From Mesorhizobium opportunistum WSM2075 (GTDB lineage: Bacteria; Pseudomonadota; Alphaproteobacteria; Rhizobiales; Rhizobiaceae): a stretch of 64,000 bases of DNA. Position 1 is the first letter of the stretch. Every line of letters begins with the position of its first letter. The translations under genes and the position numbers were made by a program. Where the stretch lies: contig NC_015675.1 in assembly GCF_000176035.2 (NCBI RefSeq), positions 3,228,001 through 3,292,000 of the forward strand. The letters run 5' to 3'. Below, piece by piece: positions 59,729 to 64,000 of the stretch. Under the pieces are notes generated by a model, which saw only the letters and a list, made by a program, of their open reading frames with translations, was not told where the DNA came from and ran no database searches.

Positions 59729-59985
59729 GGTGGTGCTCCCATTGTCTGGCGTAATCGGCGCCGCGATGTTCATCGCCGCCGCACCACTGTCGTTCCTAGG
59801 GAACGGATTTCGACAGCGGTCTCATGTTTTGATTCAGGCCGAGGCCCAAACCTCTTCAAAAGCCTGGCAGAATTTGACTGAGCTGCGCGAAATTGACAGG
59901 ACCGTGCGTCTCCGTCATCCTTGAGGCCAGTCGCCGGGCTGCGGGAGCGGCCGTGTTGTTTGTCAGGGCGACCGAGGGCAGCGTC

Positions 59986-60210
59986 ATGTTCAGTCCCGTC
60001 ACCGGCCAGAATGCCAAGCGCGCCGCGGTGCGCAAGGCGCTCGACCGCCACAAGGTCTACATCACCGCGCAGAGCTTTTCGGACGGCGCCTACCGGGCGC
60101 GCGTGTTGGTCGACGGCGAGGCCTATTGGGTGGATGAGTTCCGGCTGAGCCAGCTGCAGCAAGGATTGACCCCGGCCGAGCTCGAGCTGACGCCGGCTGC
60201 TGACGATTGA
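59986..60210 (+). CDS. Small hypothetical protein, 74 residues
   Basis: A soluble small protein: NAKRAAVRKALDRHKVYITAQSF near the start, then GAYRARVLVDGEAYWVDEF, beta-rich. No family recognised. ATG with GAGG at good distance. The frame is open upstream to 59893. It lies between a convergent EthD gene and ligD. Confidence 0.6.
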   Translation: MFSPVTGQNAKRAAVRKALDRHKVYITAQSFSDGAYRARVLVDGEAYWVDEFRLSQLQQGLTPAELELTPAADD

Positions 60211-60313
60211 GCGTGACTGCCGTTTCTTCGCACTACGCTGGGAAATCTGAAATGCCGGCGGGACAGCACGGAACGAGGCGCTGGCACTTGGTTGCCATAC
60301 TTCGCTCCACGCC

Positions 60314-62815
60314 ATGACCACGTCTCCGAAACTGAAGACCTATCGCGCCAAGCGCGAGTTCTCCAAGACGCCGGAGCCGGCGGGCGGGCTGACCACGGCT
60401 CACGGCAACCGCTTCGTCGTCCACAAGCATCACGCCACCGCTGACCACTACGATCTCAGGCTGCAGGTCGGCGATGTGCTGAAGAGCTGGGCGGTGCCGC
60501 GCGGGCCCTCGCTCAACCCCGCCGACAAAAGGCTGGCCGTCGAGACCGAGGACCATCCGCTCGAATATATCGACTTCGAGGGCGTCATCCCCGAGGGCGA
60601 GTATGGCGGCGGGCCGATGATCGTCTGGGATACCGGCACCTGGGCGCCGATGGACGATGTCGAGAAGAGCCTCGGGACAGGCGCCTTCAAGTTCCGGCTG
60701 GCCGGCGAAAAGCTCAATGGCGGCTGGATGCTGACCCGGCTGAAGCCCAAGCCCGGCGAGGATGAGAACAAGAAAAACTGGCTGCTGTTCAAGGAGCGCG
60801 ACCTTGCCTCCGATACCGCACTCGACATCCTGGAAGCGCGGCCGGAAAGCGTGAAATCCGGATTGCGCATCGAGGAACTGGCGGCGGCCGCGAAACCGGC
60901 GGCCAGATCCGCGCCCAAGCCCGGGTCGCTGAAGCCGGCCACGCTGCCCGGCGCGGTCAAGGCGCGGGCGCTGAGCCGCATCGAGCCGCAACTGGCGACA
61001 CAGGTGCCGAAGCCGCCGGGCGGCGAGGGCCTCGCCGAGAACACAAACGAGCTCTGGCTGCATGAGATCAAGTTCGACGGCTATCGCACCATGGCGCATC
61101 TTACAGACGGAGCGGTGAGATTGATGACCCGCGCGGGCATCGACTGGACGAAGCGCTATGGCGATCTTCCGCATGCCTTTGCCAAACTGCCCTGCCGCGA
61201 GGCCATCATCGACGGCGAGATCGTCGTGCTCGATGGCCGAGGTATCAGCCGCTTCGCGCTGCTACAGGATGCGCTGGCCGAGGGCGCCGGCAGCAAGCTG
61301 CATTTCTATGCCTTCGATCTCCTGCATCTCGATGGCTGGGACCTGATGAAGGCGCCGCTCCTTCGGCGCAAGGCGCTGCTGGCCGAACTGCTCGGCGGGC
61401 TGGGCGCCAACTCCGCCATCCAGTTCTCCGACCATGTCGAAGGTTCGGGGCAGGGGCTTTACGACCAGGCTTCGGAGCTCGGACTGGAAGGCGTGGTCTC
61501 GAAGCGGGCGACCGCAACCTACCAGAGCGGCCGCACCAAGAGCTGGACCAAGACCAAGGCGCTGCAGACCGGGGATTTCGTCATCGCCGGCTTCACCATA
61601 TCCGACGCGGCCGAGGGGCTCGCCGCGCTTGGCCTTGCCGAGTTCGAGGACGGAGAGCTGCATTATCGCGGCAAGGTCGGTACCGGTTTCGATGCCGAAA
61701 CCGCCGCCGACCTGCTCGCCCGGCTGGAGACGCTGACCTTGGGCGCGACCGCGCCGGAAGGCGTGCCGCGCGAGATCATGCGCGAGATGAACTGGGTGAA
61801 GCCGTTGTTCTCGGCCCACATCCACTATGCCAACCGCACATCAGACAATGCGCTGCGCCACGCGGTGTTCCGGGGCCTGCGGGATGTCGGCTTGTCGACG
61901 CCGGTTTCGGCCAAGCGCAAAAGGCTGATCTCGGAGGCGGACCTCGCCACCATTTGGGTGACCAACCCGACCCGGCGGCTGTTCGGCAAGACCGGGCCGA
62001 CCAAGCTCGATATCGCCGTCTACTACGCGCTGGTCGGCGACTTCATGCTGCCGCATATTCTCGGCCGTCCGGTGTCGCTGGTGCGCTGCCCGACCGGCCT
62101 GCCCAAGGACTGTTTCTTCCAGCGCCACGCCTTCACCGGCATGCCGCCTTCGGTGGCGACGTTCGAGGCGACCAATTCCGAGGGCGAGACCAAATCCTAC
62201 CTCTCGGTCGAAGGCGCCAAGGGCTACCTCGCGCTGGCGCAGTTCGGCGTCGTCGAGTTCCACACCTGGGGCACGCATCGCGCCAACCTCGACAAGCCCG
62301 ACCAGATCGTCTTCGACCTCGACCCGGGCGAGGGGATTTCATGGCGCGAGGTGGTCGAGGCCGCCGTCCACATCAAGGGCGAACTGGAGCGGCTGGGATT
62401 GGTACCCTTCGCCAAGACGTCGGGCGGCAACGGCATCCACATCACGGTTCCGGTGACACGCAAGCAGAACTGGAAGAAGCTGCACCAGGCAACCAGCGCC
62501 ATCTCAACCCATCTGGCGGCGACGGCGCCCGACACCTTCACCACCACCATGGGCAAGGAGAACCGCAAGAAGCGCATCTTCATCGACTACCACCGCAACG
62601 CGCGCGGCCACACCTCGGCGGCCCCCTATTCGCTGCGCGCGCGCACCAACCTGCCTGCCTCGACGCCGGTGAGCTGGGGCGACCTGGAGGCGATCGATGC
62701 GCCGCAGGATCTGAATTATTCCTCGCTGCCGGGGTTGTTGGAGACGTCGGGTGATCCCTGGGCGGAGATCGAGGAGTTCGCGCGGGATTTGCCGGTGTTC
62801 CAGCCGGTAAGGTAG
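60314..62815 (+). CDS. ligD: Multifunctional DNA ligase D (phosphoesterase-ligase-polymerase)
   Basis: A non-homologous end-joining protein of 833 residues. 3'-phosphoesterase domain at about 15-180 (NRFVVHKHHATADHYDLRLQV), ATP-dependent ligase domain at about 225-520 with adenylation Lys253 in EIKFDGYR, then OB fold, and primase-polymerase domain at about 560-830 (VEFHTWGTHRANLDKPDQIVFDLDPGEG with the metal Asp residues). Works with Ku (63234). ATG start. A tail-like stretch reappears at 63049. Confidence 0.95.
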   Translation: MTTSPKLKTYRAKREFSKTPEPAGGLTTAHGNRFVVHKHHATADHYDLRLQVGDVLKSWAVPRGPSLNPADKRLAVETEDHPLEYIDFEGVIPEGEYGGGPMIVWDTGTWAPMDDVEKSLGTGAFKFRLAGEKLNGGWMLTRLKPKPGEDENKKNWLLFKERDLASDTALDILEARPESVKSGLRIEELAAAAKPAARSAPKPGSLKPATLPGAVKARALSRIEPQLATQVPKPPGGEGLAENTNELWLHEIKFDGYRTMAHLTDGAVRLMTRAGIDWTKRYGDLPHAFAKLPCREAIIDGEIVVLDGRGISRFALLQDALAEGAGSKLHFYAFDLLHLDGWDLMKAPLLRRKALLAELLGGLGANSAIQFSDHVEGSGQGLYDQASELGLEGVVSKRATATYQSGRTKSWTKTKALQTGDFVIAGFTISDAAEGLAALGLAEFEDGELHYRGKVGTGFDAETAADLLARLETLTLGATAPEGVPREIMREMNWVKPLFSAHIHYANRTSDNALRHAVFRGLRDVGLSTPVSAKRKRLISEADLATIWVTNPTRRLFGKTGPTKLDIAVYYALVGDFMLPHILGRPVSLVRCPTGLPKDCFFQRHAFTGMPPSVATFEATNSEGETKSYLSVEGAKGYLALAQFGVVEFHTWGTHRANLDKPDQIVFDLDPGEGISWREVVEAAVHIKGELERLGLVPFAKTSGGNGIHITVPVTRKQNWKKLHQATSAISTHLAATAPDTFTTTMGKENRKKRIFIDYHRNARGHTSAAPYSLRARTNLPASTPVSWGDLEAIDAPQDLNYSSLPGLLETSGDPWAEIEEFARDLPVFQPVR

Positions 62816-62858
62816 TGCTGCTAGCTAGGAGCGCAGGTCAGAAGCGTCGCGATCCTTC

Positions 62859-63016
62859 ACACCCCCTCTGGCCTGCCGGCCATCTCCCCCGCAAGGAGGG
62901 AGATCGGCAGCGTCGCCGGTAGTGCCAGTTTTTCAATGTTGGAGATTGGCGAAGGCATTCGCGACATCCAATCTCCCCCCTTGCGGGGGAGATGCCCCGC
63001 AGGGCAGAGGGGGGTG
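62859..63016. repeat. Palindromic repeat of the CTCTGTCC family between ligD and ku
   Basis: ACACCCCCTCTGGCCTGCCG at the left end and CAGAGGGGGGTG at the right are inverted, with inner hairpins (CATCTCCCCCGCAAGG...CCTTGCGGGGGAG) and a centre of about 60 bp. It is the same family as at 13169-13330. It separates ligD from a ligD-tail fragment and ku. Confidence 0.8.
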
Positions 63017-63048
63017 CTGTCCCTCCAGCAGAGCATGGTTTCGCCCAG

Positions 63049-63138
63049 TCCATCGACGGTTCCGACAATTTGAATTATTCTCTCCCCAACGACCTCAAAG
63101 ACGTCCCGGAAGATTTCGTCAGGGATTTGCCGGTATCG
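63049..63138 (+). pseudogene. Degenerate fragment of the ligD 3' end
   Basis: In frame the stretch reads SIDGSDNLNYSLPNDLKDVPED and ends RDLPV, which follows the true LigD tail (AIDAPQDLNYSSLPGLLE..., ARDLPV). Thirteen bases of GGGATTTGCCGGT are identical to the ligD 3' end. No start codon or domain; a leftover of a duplication or of an older ligD next to ku. Confidence 0.6.
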
Positions 63139-63233
63139 TGTGGGGTCGGTGTAGGATTTCCACGGCGCCAACCGTCCTTCGGACGGAAAGCGCTGTAGTT
63201 CTTTGTCAGTGCATGGCCGCGTAGGAGTGTATC

Positions 63234-64000
63234 ATGGCGCCCAGGGCAAGTTGGAAGGGTTATCTCAAGCTCAGTCTGGTGAGCTGTCCGGTGCGGCTAT
63301 ATCCCGCCACCAGTGCCAGCGAACGCATCTCGTTCAACCAGCTGCACAAGAAGACTCACAACCGCATCAACATGAAGCCGGTCGATCCGGAACTCGGGCT
63401 CGTCGAGCGCTCGGACCTGGTCAAGGGTTACGAGTACGAGGACAAGCAGTACATCATCATCGATGACGCCGACCTCGACGCGGTCAGGATCGAATCCAAC
63501 CACACGATGAACATCGAGGCTTTTGTCGACGAGGACGAGGTCGATGTCATCTACCAGGATGCGCCCTATTATCTGGCGCCGGATGGCGCGATGGCGGAGG
63601 AAACCTTCGCGGTGCTGCGCGAAGCGATGCGCAAGTCCGGCAAGCTCGCCATCGCGCGGCTGGTTCTGTCCAGCCGCGAGCGGGTGGTGACGATCGGCGC
63701 GCGCGAGAACGGCATGTTCGTGTGCACCTTGAGGAACCCGAACGAAGTGCGCGGTACGGCTGAATATTTCGGCAATATCCCGGAGGGCAAGCCCGACCCG
63801 GAAATGCTCGAGCTCGCCGAAGCGCTGATCAAGCAGAAGGAAACCACCTTCGATCCGAAGAATTACGAGGACCGCTACGAGATCGCCCTGATGGGCATGA
63901 TCCGCGAGAAGCTCAAAGGGCACAAGCCGATCATCGCGGCAGCCCCCGAGCGTGGCAATGTCATCAACCTGATGGATGCGCTGAAGGCCAGCCTTTCGCA
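63234..64000 (+). CDS. ku: Ku protein (3' end outside window)
   Basis: The DNA end-binding subunit of bacterial non-homologous end joining. The visible 255 residues carry the Ku core: MAPRASWKGYLKLSLVSCPVRLYPAT at the N-terminus, RISFNQLHKKTHNRINMKPVD, GYEYEDKQYIIIDDADLDAVRIES, and MRKSGKLAIARLVLSSRERVVTI. AGGAGTGT upstream of the ATG. It lies 418 bp after ligD on the same strand, but a repeat lies between, so the two may not share one transcript. Confidence 0.94.
   Translation, partial: MAPRASWKGYLKLSLVSCPVRLYPATSASERISFNQLHKKTHNRINMKPVDPELGLVERSDLVKGYEYEDKQYIIIDDADLDAVRIESNHTMNIEAFVDEDEVDVIYQDAPYYLAPDGAMAEETFAVLREAMRKSGKLAIARLVLSSRERVVTIGARENGMFVCTLRNPNEVRGTAEYFGNIPEGKPDPEMLELAEALIKQKETTFDPKNYEDRYEIALMGMIREKLKGHKPIIAAAPERGNVINLMDALKASLS

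Overview
The window looks like a chromosomal segment of a high-GC Rhizobiales alphaproteobacterium, most likely Mesorhizobium or a close relative. The reasons are many ABC transporters and LysR/GntR/LacI regulators, a GcrA-like protein, a CTTGAC-type promoter, Ku/LigD end joining, and several families of intergenic palindromic repeats typical of rhizobia. No rRNA, tRNA, CRISPR array or insertion sequence was recognised. Both ends cut a gene: an Old Yellow Enzyme lacks its start and ku lacks its end.

Region 1-28 kb is mostly ordinary metabolism and transport. It holds a polar amino-acid ABC transporter with a saccharopine dehydrogenase-like enzyme and an Lrp regulator (1.1-6.0 kb), and a LysR/TauE exporter pair. 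A GNAT/DUF1778 toxin-antitoxin pair, a universal stress protein and a phosphatase follow. Next come an SDR / ECF sigma (SnoaL tail) / glyoxalase-fold operon, a pseudouridine synthase, an aldo/keto reductase facing a LysR gene, and a membrane diguanylate cyclase. After these lie an MmyB-type regulator facing an SDR, a ribose-type sugar ABC operon (21.1-24.7 kb), and an unknown membrane protein convergent with three overlapping genes for anchored extracytoplasmic proteins.

Region 28.2-32.8 kb is an islet of small regulatory or phage-like genes: an S24/XRE repressor, a Cys4 zinc-ribbon protein, a GcrA-like protein, two DUF982 genes and a DUF6456 gene. Two of its divergent promoter regions share a near-identical 21-bp motif. 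Region 33-41 kb holds an acyltransferase with an SGNH tail, small secreted proteins, a TetR-controlled SDR/oxidoreductase pair and two further regulators.

Region 41.2-45.0 kb is the most unusual part. A LacI regulator sits between a divergent hydroxyacid dehydrogenase and a ketose 3-epimerase-like isomerase. Downstream of each arm, on the same strand, is a tiny unlisted gene (31 and 32 codons) whose products share an N-terminal leader-like block, MKK(T)Y..KP...KR.RLSAV, and have unrelated C-termini. They resemble RiPP precursors; the YxxPxL element is also that of lasso-peptide leaders. Each has a probable terminator.

Region 45.1-59.4 kb is an exopolysaccharide cluster: FAD monooxygenase, GIPC-transferase-like glycosyltransferase, Wzz/GumC chain-length protein with a degenerate kinase domain, VpsF-like polymerase, Tat-exported GH5 glycosidase, two glycosyltransferases, a flippase and two tandem GNAT/FemAB-like acyltransferases. 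A possible sigma-54 promoter precedes the glycosyltransferase at 54.45 kb. The window ends with an EthD-like protein, a small unknown gene, ligD, a palindromic repeat beside what looks like a stray copy of the ligD 3' tail, and ku.
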